DNA from: Moniliophthora roreri
Taxonomy: Eukaryota; Basidiomycota; Agaricomycetes; Agaricales; Marasmiaceae
Direction of reading: 5' to 3'
NCBI GenBank assembly: GCA_001466705.2
Contig: LATX02000024.1
Coordinates: 186,001 to 250,000 of the forward strand
Length of the DNA stretch: 64,000 bases
The position numbers and the translations under genes were made by a program. Of this stretch, positions 35,026 to 45,177 are shown one piece after another (the first letter of the stretch is position 1; every line of letters begins with the position of its first letter). The notes under the pieces are model-generated. The model did no database searches. It saw only the letters and a list, made by a program, of their open reading frames with translations, and was not told the DNA's origin.

Positions 35026-35195
35026 TGCCCAGGTTAATGGTGGGATCGTTCATCTACCTGGATTCGATATGGATTGGGTTTGTAACCCACACCAGCGCTC
35101 TTCTGCTTCCATGATGTCCCTCTCGATCTGGGATTCCGTCCATGGTGGCATCTTGTTTTCCTAGATGATGCCTAAACCTTGATAGGTCAGCAATC

Positions 35196-35209
35196 GATCA
35201 GCTTGACCT
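35196..35209 (-). other. Gypsy-1 primer-binding site of self-priming type
   Basis: Sense-strand AGGTCAAGCTGATC lies 2 nt inside the 5' LTR. It does not begin with TGG, so a tRNA 3'-CCA primer is unlikely; it pairs instead with the presumed 5' end of the transcript in the LTR. Confidence 0.55.
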
Positions 35210-35211
35210 TG

Positions 35212-35646
35212 TGTTACATTACTTGTGCAGCAACATCAACCTAACTACTTGAAAAAGGTAAAACCCTCTGCAAGCAGTTCTCAAGTTCAAGTTTGAGTTT
35301 GTTCAGCGGATGCTGAAGTTCAGAGGTCCTCAATCAAAGGCATTGACACAAGTATGGATTAACTAGGTCAAGCTAAGGACTCAGAGTCCTAGCTTGAGTG
35401 CTTAAATACGTTACAACTCGTCATGTAATCTGCATGTACAAATGTCTGATGACTACGATGATACAGTAATAAATACCAATGAAGTCAGGATATGACAAAC
35501 ATTCTGATGAAGAAATAGAGGGCTAGGAAAGTGTAATAAGTCTGATAGAATGAGAAGCATAAATGTAAGAAGAAAAAGGGAGCTGGGAAGGTGTAATATG
35601 TCTGACAGAAAAAGAAGCATAGTAGTGGGGTAAAGAAAACGTAACA
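35212..35646 (-). repeat. Gypsy-1 5' LTR (435 bp), first assembled copy
   Basis: It starts TGTTACATTAC and ends GTAACA (plus-strand view), short inverted ends. In the sense (minus) direction a TATTTAA box (35409-35403) is followed about 34 nt on by AGCTTGACCT (35374-35365), which is complementary to AGGTCAAGCT of the site at 35209-35196, 2 nt inside the LTR. This fits a self-priming LTR. The same LTR appears again at 36468-36902. Confidence 0.8.
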
Positions 35647-36467
35647 TGGACACCTGGAGCTGGAANTTCTGGATCGAATGCAAGCAGAAGATCCATTTTG
35701 TCATTCTTCCAGAACTCTCCTGGACCATTAGTCATATAGGAGAGGAGGAAAAGCTTCTTTGCTTGGTCCGTGGTGAATGCTCTGGGGTTAAGGGCGATGT
35801 ATAGCAATACTTCCCTAAGGAATTTCTTTGCCTCCTTCCAATACCCTTCGAAAGCTCTCGGCAATGCCACTTTTACTTCTTTCTCAGCTGCTACTACCTG
35901 TACTGGTACGGTGGCACTGATTGTCACTTCTTCTGCTGTTGGCTCTACCTTAGGCCTACTTCCCAAAGGTTTCTTATCCTCCAACATCTCTTCAATCTGA
36001 GGTTGTTTGGTCGATCTGGGGCTGTTCTTTAGTGTGTGAAGGAGGTGTTGAAATGGGTCTGATTCCTCTGCTGAGGTCAAGAAGGTATTCAATATATCAA
36101 GTTTGGCCTTCTTTGGTGTAGAAGGAGATGTTTCTTCTTCGGATCTGATCTTCCCTAAGCCAGTCGTGATGGATAATGGGGTTAAGGTTCTCCTTGTTTT
36201 GAGGTGCTCTCCTGGTGTCTCTGTTGGTACTGGATTCGTTGGTGATGGCAATGGCGAGGGGGTCAATAGTTCCCTGTGCAATGCCCAGGTTAATGGTGGG
36301 ATCGTTCATCTACCTGGATTCGATATGGATTGGGTTTGTAACCCACACCAGCGCTCTTCTGCTTCCATGATGTCCCTCTCGATCTGGGATTCCGTCCATG
36401 GTGGCATCTTGTTTTCCTAGATGATGCCTAAACCTTGATAGGTCAGCAATCGATCAGCTTGACCTTG

Positions 36468-36902
36468 TGTTACATTACTTGTGCAGCAACATCAACCTAA
36501 CTACTTGAAAAAGGTAAAACCCTCTGCAAGCAGTTCTCAAGTTCAAGTTTGAGTTTGTTCAGCGGATGCTGAAGTTCAGAGGTCCTCAATCAAAGGCATT
36601 GACACAAGTATGGATTAACTAGGTCAAGCTAAGGACTCAGAGTCCTAGCTTGAGTGCTTAAATACGTTACAACTCGTCATGTAATCTGCATGTACAAATG
36701 TCTGATGACTACGATGATACAGTAATAAATACCAATGAAGTCAGGATATGACAAACATTCTGATGAAGAAATAGAGGGCTAGGAAAGTGTAATAAGTCTG
36801 ATAGAATGAGAAGCATAAATGTAAGAAGAAAAAGGGAGCTGGGAAGGTGTAATATGTCTGACAGAAAAAGAAGCATAGTAGTGGGGTAAAGAAAACGTAA
36901 CA
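36468..36902 (-). repeat. Gypsy-1 5' LTR, second assembled copy
   Basis: Identical by eye to 35212-35646. Its right flank continues into the decayed spliced gene, so this copy shows the true outer junction of the insertion. Confidence 0.8.
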
Positions 36903-38134
36903 TGGACACCTGGAGCTGGAATCTTAATGCTGTTGTATGTATCTTCAGATCTGTCCAATTCATCAAGCTCATTGTCTTCATCAATGGATGGAGGAGCAGC
37001 CTTAGACTTTCCTTTTGAGGAAGTTGACACAACTGGAGGATCCTTCTTGTCAAGGACAGAGGGAGAGACAATGATGCAAAGAAGCAGCAACTTTGGAGGC
37101 CTGGGAACACTTGACATTAGGCTTTGGAACTGAACAATTAAGAAGAGAAAAGAGCATAAGAAAAGAACTTAAGAAAGACGTACTGAAGGTGTGGCACCCT
37201 TCTCTAATTTAATGACAATGGGATCATCAGGAGAGGTCTTGGACAATGTTGCCTGAGAAGCCTTTGGTTGAGGATTAGTAGGAGCAGGTTTGGGTTTAGT
37301 TGAGCCTGAGTGCCTAGCCTGAAATAGAGAAGAATTAATACCAAAAAGGATAAGGATGGTGTAGACAACCAACCTTTTTAGGAGCTGTAGCTACAGTTTC
37401 AGCATCCTTGCCAGGAGAAGAGATGCTATGCTACAAAAAGAAAGTCAGTAAGAGATTAGAAATATATGTAAATCCAACCTTTCAAGGATTCTGCTGGAGC
37501 ACACTCTTGAAAGATGTTGTGACGATACTATACTTGGACAGGACATCTTCCAGAGATCTGGGGAATTTCAGCTCAGGAAAAGCCTAGGAGAAGAAAGGAT
37601 TAGAGAAAAATAAGAAAGAATCAAGTAGCAAGAAAGGACACTCACTTCTAGGCCCCCATTCTTCTCTCCAGGCCTTGTGTTGTTTGACATCAGGAAGATG
37701 GTCAGTGATATGGGAAGGCCAGACAATAGATGGGAACTGCTTTTTAAAAGCATTGAAGACAGAAGCAACAGTTAAAAATAGCTCAGTATAGAGCAATGGA
37801 CACCAGTAGTCTTTTGAATGCTTGCAAAAGGCACTCTGGACAAGAAAATAAAGATCACGAAAAGAAAGAACATAATAGAGGAATGTATTCAATTGTCTCC
37901 AAGAGACTCAATCAGTTGCTCTTGAAGCTGGATGCCCAATACAGTAGACTTGGCATTTCCCAACACCAAGAGCAAATTTTGGAATTGTTGAAAAGAGGCC
38001 AGAATCTTTGTGCCAGTGAGATATAAAGCCTTGAGGATGGAGTAAGTGACAGAAGAAACCTCCATAGTGGCAGGACTGTTGCATTGAGTAGTGGAGGCAG
38101 TCTTAGAAAGTTTAGTTCTTGCTGCACCAGCCAT
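36903..38134 (-). pseudogene. decayed multi-exon gene of unknown function, interrupted by Gypsy-1
   Basis: A TATA box (TATATAAGAG, 38202-38193) precedes an ATG at 38134. Protein-like exons follow: MAGAARTKLSKTAS..., then ...PSHITDHLPDVKQHKAW..., AFPELKFPRSLEDVLSKY, HSISSPGKDAE, a Pro/Lys/Ser-rich part and KAAPPSIDEDNELDELDRSE, ending at the LTR. At least three introns keep good signals (GTGAGT...TCTCCTAG, GTTGGT...TTTCAG, GTACGT...GTTCAG). A TGA after QQNP, a lost donor after the first exon and a 1-nt shift show decay. No family is recognised; the Lys/Ser/acidic end suggests a nuclear protein, but this is only a guess. Confidence 0.45.
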
Positions 38135-38359
38135 AGAAAGAGGTGATGGGGAAAAGAAAGGAAGAAGATACATGACCCTGAGTAGGGTAGCTCTTATATA
38201 TGAGTGATCATATTCAGATAAAAAGAAAACAAACATACTTTTACCAAAAGAAGAGTAGTCATGTTCAAGAGGGTTCTCCAATTGGCAAAGATCTAAGAAA
38301 GAAGCATACTGATGCTGTAGATTACTGGAAGCAGCATTGGCACTGATCAAACATGCTGT

Positions 38360-38589
38360 GCACTAATGCCTACATGTTTTGATGGGACTATAAAAGAATT
38401 GATGAAACAACTGAGTCGTAAAGATTGTGATGTAGCAGTACCCAGAAATGACCCAGTTGCACTCAGAATAAAATTACCTTTTTGTGGGTGGTTAGTTTGT
38501 ACCCAGAAAGTCTGTCCTTAAAGAATCCCATGTTGTGATCTCTTAGCAAGAAGTGGATTGGGGACAATTCTCTTTTAGTTGGGGGGAGA
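38360..38589 (+). pseudogene. 3' end of a plus-strand Gypsy pol with polypurine tract
   Basis: One frame reads TIKELMKQLSRKDCDVAVP and PVALRIKLPFCGW before a stop near 38520. Just upstream of the LTR lies TTGGGGGGAGA (38579-38589), a typical polypurine tract that primes plus-strand DNA. Therefore the LTR that follows is a 3' LTR of an element whose body is missing to the left. Confidence 0.5.
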
Positions 38590-38964
38590 TAATATGTCGA
38601 ACCTAGAAAAGACCCACTTTTATTCATTTTACATTACTTTTGAAATGGAAGACTTTAATATGACACAAGATAATGGGTAATAAGGACTAGAGTGAGCCCA
38701 GTCTGCTAGTCATTGCTTTAGAGAAGCTATAGTGCCTTGAAAAGTACAAAGAGCTATATGATATGCTATACAGAGGTGTCTAAGCTGTACTTTCTGACTT
38801 ATCTATGTATCAGATCCAAAGTGGATCACCCCTGAAACCTGTAGGGAACCTAACTATGGCCCAATGAATGTATTGGTTAGTTAACCAAGCTCTCAAAGTG
38901 CTATCAATGGGATTTTAATTTCTATTTTACCTTTCTATGACATCTGCAAAGTGCAACATGCAGT

Positions 38965-40114
38965 CACTACATACAAGGTGTTCTTTTAATGCTATAAATA
39001 CACTCAGAATACTTCTATATATTTGCTTCCAGACAACACTCAGAAAATTCTATTAGTTTCAAGCTATCATCACATAGCAAAAACAGCAAGCATACTCTGG
39101 ATTTTAATTTCCAGAAGAGTCAGTGTTTTTTGATTATTTTATAATAATGAAGTTATAGAATTATCCTTTAATTTTTTAATTACAAATATACTAAATTTTC
39201 TGCCTTATAAAATAGTGAGAAAACATTTAGAAAATAAATATAAGATTTTGAATTTTATATCAAAGGAAACATGTTAAATACAAAAGGAAAACTATATGAA
39301 AACTATCTAAAAACTGCTTTAAAATATAGTGTTTTCACATGATTTTCCTACTGTTTTCCTGGTGTTTTCTCTGACTTTCCCACAATAGAAAATGTAGAAT
39401 TTTTATCTTATCTTATCAGCATTTTCTGANATGATACAATATATTAGAATAATTTCCATACTGAGAAAACATTAAATTTTCTCTAGTTGAAGATGCTCAG
39501 AAAATGCTGATAAGATAAGATAAAAATTCTACATTTTCTATTGTGGGAAAGTCAGAGAAAACACTAGGAAAACACTAGGAAAATAGTACAAAAATTATAT
39601 GAAAACACTATATTTTAAAGCAGCTCTTAGATAGTTTTCATTTAGTTTTCCTTTTGCATTTAACATGTTTCCTTTAATATAAAATTCAAAATCTTATATT
39701 TGTTTTCTAAATGTTTTCTAAATGTTTTCTCACTATTTTATAAGGCAGAAAATTTAGTATATTTGTAATTAGAAAATTAAAGGATAATTCTATAACTTCA
39801 TTATTATAAAATAATAAAAAAACACAGACTCTTCTGGAAATTAAAATCCAGAGTATGCTTGCTGTTTTCAATATGTGATGACAACTTGAAACTAATAGAA
39901 TTTTCTGAGTGTTGTCTGGAAGCAAATATATAGCAGTATTCTGGGTGTATTTTCTTTGTATTAATAGCATAAAAAGAACACCTTGTACATAGTGTCAAGA
40001 GGACACAATTGAAATTTAGAATTTATATATGGTTTTATAAAAATTCTCTTTGCAAGAAGATCAAGTGTTTTCTCAATGAGAAAACCATGTTAAAAGAACA
40101 CCTCGTATGTAGTG
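38965..40114. mobile_element. CACTA-like element copy 2, composite with an inverted copy inside
   Basis: The outer element starts CACTACATACAAGGTGTTCT and ends at ...CTCGTATGTAGTG, with AGT on both sides (38962-38964, 40115-40117). The site without the element is present at 45550-45552 in the other LTR copy. Inside, after N39430, the sequence turns into the reverse complement of the element's left half, ending at its own CACTA end at 39994, then goes back to the right half of the outer copy. So a second copy sits in the first in inverse orientation, with part of it lost in the N join. Confidence 0.75.
39430..39430. other. single-N joins (35666, 39430, 47372, 55114, 59968)
   Basis: All five N characters fall at sudden switches between repeat copies: gag duplicate, inverted CACTA copies, gag to LTR, protease to RT linker, NLR gene to LTR. 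They look like collapsed gaps and should not be read as true one-base unknowns. Confidence 0.8.
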
Positions 40115-41749
40115 AGTCAAACAGTATAGAGGTACTTAGAGGAGACATCAAAATAGAAAGACAACTTAGAACAGGAATGATCACAGAACAATCCTCCTCT
40201 AAATTCAATGTATGGATTAAAGTCAAAGCAGGCAATCTCTTAATAAAGAGTTCACTGGCAGCTAGACAATACAAAATAAACTAACTAGGTACAAAGTCAT
40301 CTTGGAAAGAAGGAAATCACTTCCAAAGGACACCCACCACCTACAGACAGATATGACAAGACATATGAAGAATATCTAACACATAAGAAGTCCTAAATAA
40401 GACCGAGCATGCATGGTCAAAGGAGATAGGAACAGTAACAGTGTGTTCTGACCTTGAAAACTTTGGCATCTAGGCCTCTGCTGATGTGCAGATACTAGAA
40501 AGAGAAATGCTGTAAAGAAACGGAATGGATACAGCCATCCACTCGTAGATATCCAACTTAGAAAAGAGAAAATACAAATTGTAGAGTCCAGAACACCTGG
40601 AGACGTAGATACCTGCATGGATATGGTTGGATACCCTAGTGGCCAGACTCTGTGACATCTGAATATTCCCTCTTTTAGTATCTCAGTCACTCATTTATTA
40701 TTTCCTGAATTATCAGACGTTATTTATAATTTTCTGTAGATATATTCCATGGACCATATATAAGGATAGCTAGATATTCATATATACTCAAGTAACTCTG
40801 CCCCCTCTGATTGTGAATACATGAAGAGTTTGTTTGGTGTATAAATTTGTGTGCCATTCCAGTTTTGCTTCCTCACTTCAGGCTCTGGAGATTGGTCCTG
40901 AGTGACTCCAGAGAGATAGAAATCTGATAACAAACTTCAAACTTGCATTGTAAGAGACAAGAGTAACATCTTGAGTGCATTTGTAGCACTTTTCTAAGAG
41001 ACACTTTACACCAAGAAGGAGCCTTGGGCACTTGGAGTGTGGCCTGTGTTGGGTATCAGGTTTTGACACACTTAGAGTCTTAGCAAGAGTTGTGCCTGCA
41101 CTGAGCTCTTTGTAGAAATCAATCTAGAACCTTTTCCAGTATGCTGTGTGCTGTAGTTGTCTTAAAGAAGTCTTGAGCTCTATAGGGTCAGACTATATCA
41201 GCTATTGAGTCTTTGTATGGGACTATAGCTCTTGTGTTTGTGCTTTGTGCACTGTGTTCTTTGTGTTTTGTGCATGTGTTTGTGATATGAACCTATTTTT
41301 AAACCCATATATACTCCTCTGAAGGTGAACACCTTAAAGTAGATTGCTTCAATAAGAGAGAATCAACCTAGCTAAGAGTTTTGTTAGCATTCTAAGTGCA
41401 GCAACTCTGATCACACCAATTCACACTTGCACAACAACCTGAGTTAGACTTTTGGAGGTTATCTTTTGGGTAGTTTTCCACTAGTCTTATCTCAGACAAA
41501 TTAGCAAGTCATTGGTGACCGAGTCAGAGGACTGAAAGGTTCATCAGGTCAGCTGAGTTTTCTTGTTTTTTGGACCACTGGCATGGACATGGACAGATGA
41601 AATAGAAGTATCATACAAAAATTGTCTTGGTAAAAATAAAATAGAAATAATTAGTTGTATGCATTGGAATCAAGAAGTGTGGTGCAAGAAAAAAAACTCA
41701 AGGTTTGATTGGCTGAAGCACTGAGTATTGTGCAAGTGTGGCCTTGTGT

Positions 41750-42282
41750 TTGTCAAGGGGGCTGGGTTTATGTCAGGTTGAGGGGTTGGAGTGGAAATTG
41801 TCAAGTGCTTTGCCTGGGTCTAAATCCTTGGCCAAAACTCATTGGATTTCTTCATCTGTACCTTCATAGCTGGCCCACTTCATGAGATACTGTAACTGAC
41901 ACTTATACTGCTGATCCAACTTCAAGTCTAAGATCTTGGATATCTCATAATGAGGTTCACCTTTGTTATTAATCTCAACTGGAGGTGGTGGTGGTTCAGT
42001 ACAGTTAGGTATTTTGGAAGGGTAGAAGGGTTCGAGTTGGGATACATGGAAAACAGGGTGAATACCAGAGAGGTAGTCAGGGAGTCAGATGGTAAAGGCA
42101 TTAGCACTTGGTTGAGCAGTAATTGTATATGGACCTAGATACTTCTCTGAAAGCTTCTTTGTTGGCTGAGTTGTCTTAATGTGCTTGGCTAAAATATAGA
42201 CTTGTTGGCCAACTTGAAAGTCAGGTGTAGGTTTTTGTCAATTATTGGCTGTGATTTTGTAAGCTTCCTGGGCAGCCTCAAA
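41750..42282 (-). pseudogene. Tf1/sushi-like Gypsy: integrase C-terminus and chromodomain
   Basis: Minus-strand translation gives QEAYKITANN, then PDFQVGQQVYILAKHI and KKLSEKYLGPYTI (the integrase GPY/F-like module) and HPVFHVSQLEPFYPS, followed by a chromodomain-like part (YEISKILDLKL ... YLMKWASYEGTDEE). Stops interrupt it (after ANN, after AFTI). It belongs to the same element as 43241-43800; the integrase core between them is replaced by an LTR fragment. Confidence 0.7.
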
Positions 42283-43240
42283 CACACACACAAGAACACA
42301 GTGCACAAAGCACAAAAACACAAGAGCTACAGTCCTACCAAAAGACTTGGTAGCTGATATAGTCTGACTCTACAGAGTTCAAGACTTCTTTAAGACAACT
42401 ACAGTACACAGCATACTGGAAAAGGTCCTAGACCAGTTTCTACAAAGAGCTTAATCACAGGCCCAATTCTTTTGTTAAGACTCTAAGTGTGTCACAACCT
42501 GATACTCAACACAGGCCACACTCTAAAAGCCACCAGAACTTTTGGTGTAAAGTTATCTCTTAGAAAAGTGCCAAGTGCACTAAAGATGTTATTCTTTGTC
42601 TCTTATGATGCAAGTTTGTTATCAGATTTCTATCTCTCTGGAGTTACTCAGGACCAATCTCCAGGGCCTGAAGTGAGAAAGCAAAACTTTCATACTTGGT
42701 TATGTTATTTGATATGTTTTCTCTGCCATTGACCTCTTTATTAAGAGATTGTCTGCTTTGACTTTGATCCATATATAGACTTCAGAGGATGATTGTTCTT
42801 TGATCGTTCCTATTCTGAGTCGCCTTCTGTTTTGATATCTTCTCTAAGTACTTCTGTACTGTTTGACTGCATGTTGCACTTTGCAGATGTCATAGAAAGT
42901 TAAACTAGAAATTAAAATCTTATTAATAGCACTTTGAGAGCTTGGTTAATTAGCCAATGCATTCATTGGGCTATAGTTAGGTTCCCTACAGGTTTCAGGA
43001 GTAATCCACTTTGGATCTGATACATAGATAAGTCAGAAAGTACAGCTTAGACACCTCTGTATAGTGTATCATATAGTTCTTTGTACTTTCCACTGCACCA
43101 TAGCTTCTCTAAGGCAATGACTAGCAGACTGGGCTTACTCTAGTCCTTATTACCTGTTATCTTGTGTCACATTAAAGTGTTCTGAATCAAAAGTAATGTA
43201 AAACAAATAAAATTGGATCTTTTCTAGGTTCACCATATTA
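42283..43240 (-). repeat. long LTR (TAAT family) fragment, inverse orientation
   Basis: The reverse complement begins TAATATGGTGAACC at 43240 and follows the 1.75-kb LTR until the GT-rich tract, where it stops at about 42283; the last 200 bp or so of the LTR are missing. It lies between the RNase H and integrase-tail parts of a Tf1-like element, so a deletion or recombination accompanied its arrival. Confidence 0.65.
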
Positions 43241-43800
43241 TCAGTGACAACATCAATCAGGTTAGCAGCACCCTCAAGGTAGTGACACCATCACTTGAAT
43301 GCTTTGAAGATAGCAAGCAACTCCTTGTCATGCATGTCATAGTTGAGTTTGGCTCTAGTAAGGGTTTAAGAGAGGAAAGTGACTGGGTGAAGTTTACTGT
43401 TGGAAAGTGTGATGGAAAGAATGGCAGTGATAGCATAGTTGGATGTGTTGGTTTCAATTGTGATTGGGCAATCAGGTTTCCAGTGAGTCAGTACCAGTGC
43501 TCAGATGAATGCTTTCTTAAGGTCTTTGAACACTTTCTGAGCCTTGGGTCCTGAGTTCCATCAGACATTCTTTCTAGTAAGCTGGGTGAGAGGAATAGTG
43601 ATGTTGGAGTAGCTGTAGATGAACCAGCAGTAGAAGTTACAGAAGCCTAGGAAGAATTGGATGTCTTTGATTTTTCAGAGAATGGGCCAGTTGGCGATAG
43701 CTTGGACCTTGTCTTCAGCCATGCAGAAGCTGTTGGGTGAGAGTATGAATCCAAGGGATTCACCTGTGGCTATGTGGAAGGATCATATGACCCAGCAACA
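43241..43800 (-). pseudogene. Tf1/sushi-like Gypsy: end of RT and RNase H
   Basis: Minus-strand translation reads [27 protein letters not shown], then the RNase H part WKPDCPITIETNTSNYAITA and YDMHDKELLAIFKAFK. The order and motifs are those of Tf1-type pol. At least four in-frame stops and low CpG show an old copy. The upstream RT core is not seen beyond 43800. Confidence 0.7.
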
Positions 43801-43811
43801 CTCTGTGCAGG

Positions 43812-44498
43812 GTCCAAAACCCAATAAATCAACTATTTGGTCACCAAATATACCTAATTGCTATGCAAAATTGAACTTTTAGGCATGAACATGTACAATT
43901 TATACTATAAACTAAAACACATTCATTTTATCTTTTATTTTGTTATTTCCAATTATTATTCTGTATATAAAGAGCTGTACTTGTAGATGCAGAAGAAGGA
44001 CCGACTGTTACTTGCACCTTATAGCCCTGTGCAGCATCGATTTAGACCTCTGCACAGCCTCTTAGACCAAGTCTCTATGCACTTGCCAGTCAGTCACTTC
44101 TAGTTGAGCCAAGATTTATATATATATATCTTGCCTCACTGTATACAATCTGATAACCAATCAATAAACCACTCGTGTTTAAAAACCTACACTTTGTAAC
44201 CCTTGAGTACAATACTTGAGTTGTCTTAACTAGAGTCTTTTAGACTCTGCAATCTAAGCCAGCCAATTGAAGATATAAAGAGTTCTGTCCCCTTTCTCAC
44301 TCTGAATCACTTGAGATAGACTCAGTCTCATAGCAGACTTGTACAGTGCTTTCTCACTTATAGAAGCCTCTATTGTGGGTTTTGGTGTGTGTTGTGTGTG
44401 TGTGGGTTTTGTAGCTGTATTTAGTTGCAGAAGCCCTGTTTAGAAGTGAAGATAGCATGTAGTTGTCTTTTAAAGGAGATAGAGTTTCTGCCTCTTCA
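43812..44498 (+). repeat. probable 5' LTR of another retroelement (LTR-E)
   Basis: A block with a TATA box (TATATAAAG near 43972), a possible TG start near 43812 and a CA end at 44498. It is followed after 2 nt by TGGAGCCCACC (44501-44511), which has the TGG start of a tRNA-type primer-binding site. The left border is uncertain. Confidence 0.45.
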
Positions 44499-44500
44499 TT

Positions 44501-44511
44501 TGGAGCCCACC
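44501..44511 (+). other. tRNA-type primer-binding site of LTR-E
   Basis: TGGAGCCCACC, 2 nt after the LTR end; the identical motif follows the LTR end at 47759 in the same spacing. The primer tRNA was not identified. Confidence 0.5.
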
Positions 44512-44734
44512 ATAAGGGGTGGATTTTCAATTGAAAAGCTTATAAAACTGATCATAACAACTTGATTCACGATCTATTGATTGTGGATTATTCTGGTTGC
44601 AGCTCGAACATGAGCAAGTAACCTACACGGCGTAAAAGCCTTTATAAAACTGAAAACTGATTGAAAGATTCCTGTTACCAGGCGAGCGAGAGCAGACGCA
44701 TGGAGTCCATCTCCTTTACTACAGCTTAGATGCA

Positions 44735-45177
44735 ACACTTGAGAGGTTGTCCGTCAGAGCAGGGAACTAGTAGATAGACAAGAACCTACAGCGAGTCGAA
44801 GGTCTGTGGCCAATTCAACAGAAGTTGAAAGAGGTCGTAATCCACAAGCAAACCATAGTGTCCTAAGGACAACTCCTTCCCAGCACGCATATTGTTCCAA
44901 GTCTAGAACACCTAACTCCAAAGAAGGCAGCACAGTTGCCGACAATGCGTCAGAACTCTCTGGTCTAGAAGAGGATCTTTGATTAGAGAGGTTTTCATTT
45001 GACAATTTTATTAGATTGTTTGGTCAACACTACAGTCCTGAGAGGGATTCAGATACTGAAGTAGTGGAAACACTACTTGCAAACTTAACCTTAGACCTAG
45101 ACATTTCACAAGAACGTCTTGAAAACAATTTTAATTTTGATCAAAACTCTGAACCTAATCAAAACCATATAAACCAT
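44735..45177 (+). pseudogene. gag N-terminal remnant behind LTR-E
   Basis: The plus strand reads ELVDRQEPTASRRSVANS..., SELSGLEEDL, a TGA, then LERFSFDNFIRLFGQHYSPE and LTLDLDISQERLENNFN. It looks like the start of a Gag protein. It is cut at 45177 by the insertion of the next LTR (TAATATGTC at 45178). No homologous Gag core is left. Confidence 0.45.

Larger units (their letters stand above)
30888..35211 (-). mobile_element. Gypsy-1: truncated Ty3/Gypsy-type LTR retrotransposon, interior
   Basis: Reading from right to left on the minus strand: leader, gag (35025-33775), protease in the -1 frame, RT, and RNase H ending at 30888. Integrase and a 3' LTR are missing. The sole recognisable LTR is at 35212-35646 (duplicated at 36468-36902). 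A CACTA-like element splits the end of RT from RNase H. Several stops and the duplication/N at 35666 mean it is not active as assembled. Confidence 0.85.
34411..36921. repeat. exact tandem duplication of 1.25 kb around an N, probably an assembly artefact
   Basis: Bases 34411-35665 (part of Gypsy-1 gag, leader, LTR) are repeated as 35667-36921 with a constant offset of 1256 and no difference noticed by eye, including the host flank TGGACACCTGGAGCTGGAA. A single N at 35666 separates them. Two independent insertions would not share flank and breakpoints, so this is best read as one locus assembled twice. Confidence 0.75.
38590..41503 (+). repeat. long LTR (TAAT family) copy 1, with a CACTA-like insertion
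   Basis: It begins TAATATGTC and ends GACAAATTA, imperfect inverted ends. Without the insert at 38965-40114 and one AGT it is about 1.76 kb and collinear with 45178-46928. It contains GT-rich tracts near its end (GTGTTTGTGCTTTGTGC). CpG is rare throughout. Confidence 0.75.

Noticed and set aside
34514..36420. Repeated plus-strand frames (76, 105 codons) over Gypsy-1 gag
   Set aside because: Antisense shadows of the gag frame; they repeat only because the region is duplicated.
41504..41540. TTGGTGACCGAGTC after the long LTR as a primer-binding site
   Set aside because: The same LTR family has TGGAGCCCACC in the other copy, and the polypurine tract before 38590 shows this LTR to be a 3' LTR, so what follows is flank.
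44754..45005. 83-codon minus-strand frame
   Set aside because: Antisense of a plus-strand gag-like frame with better composition.
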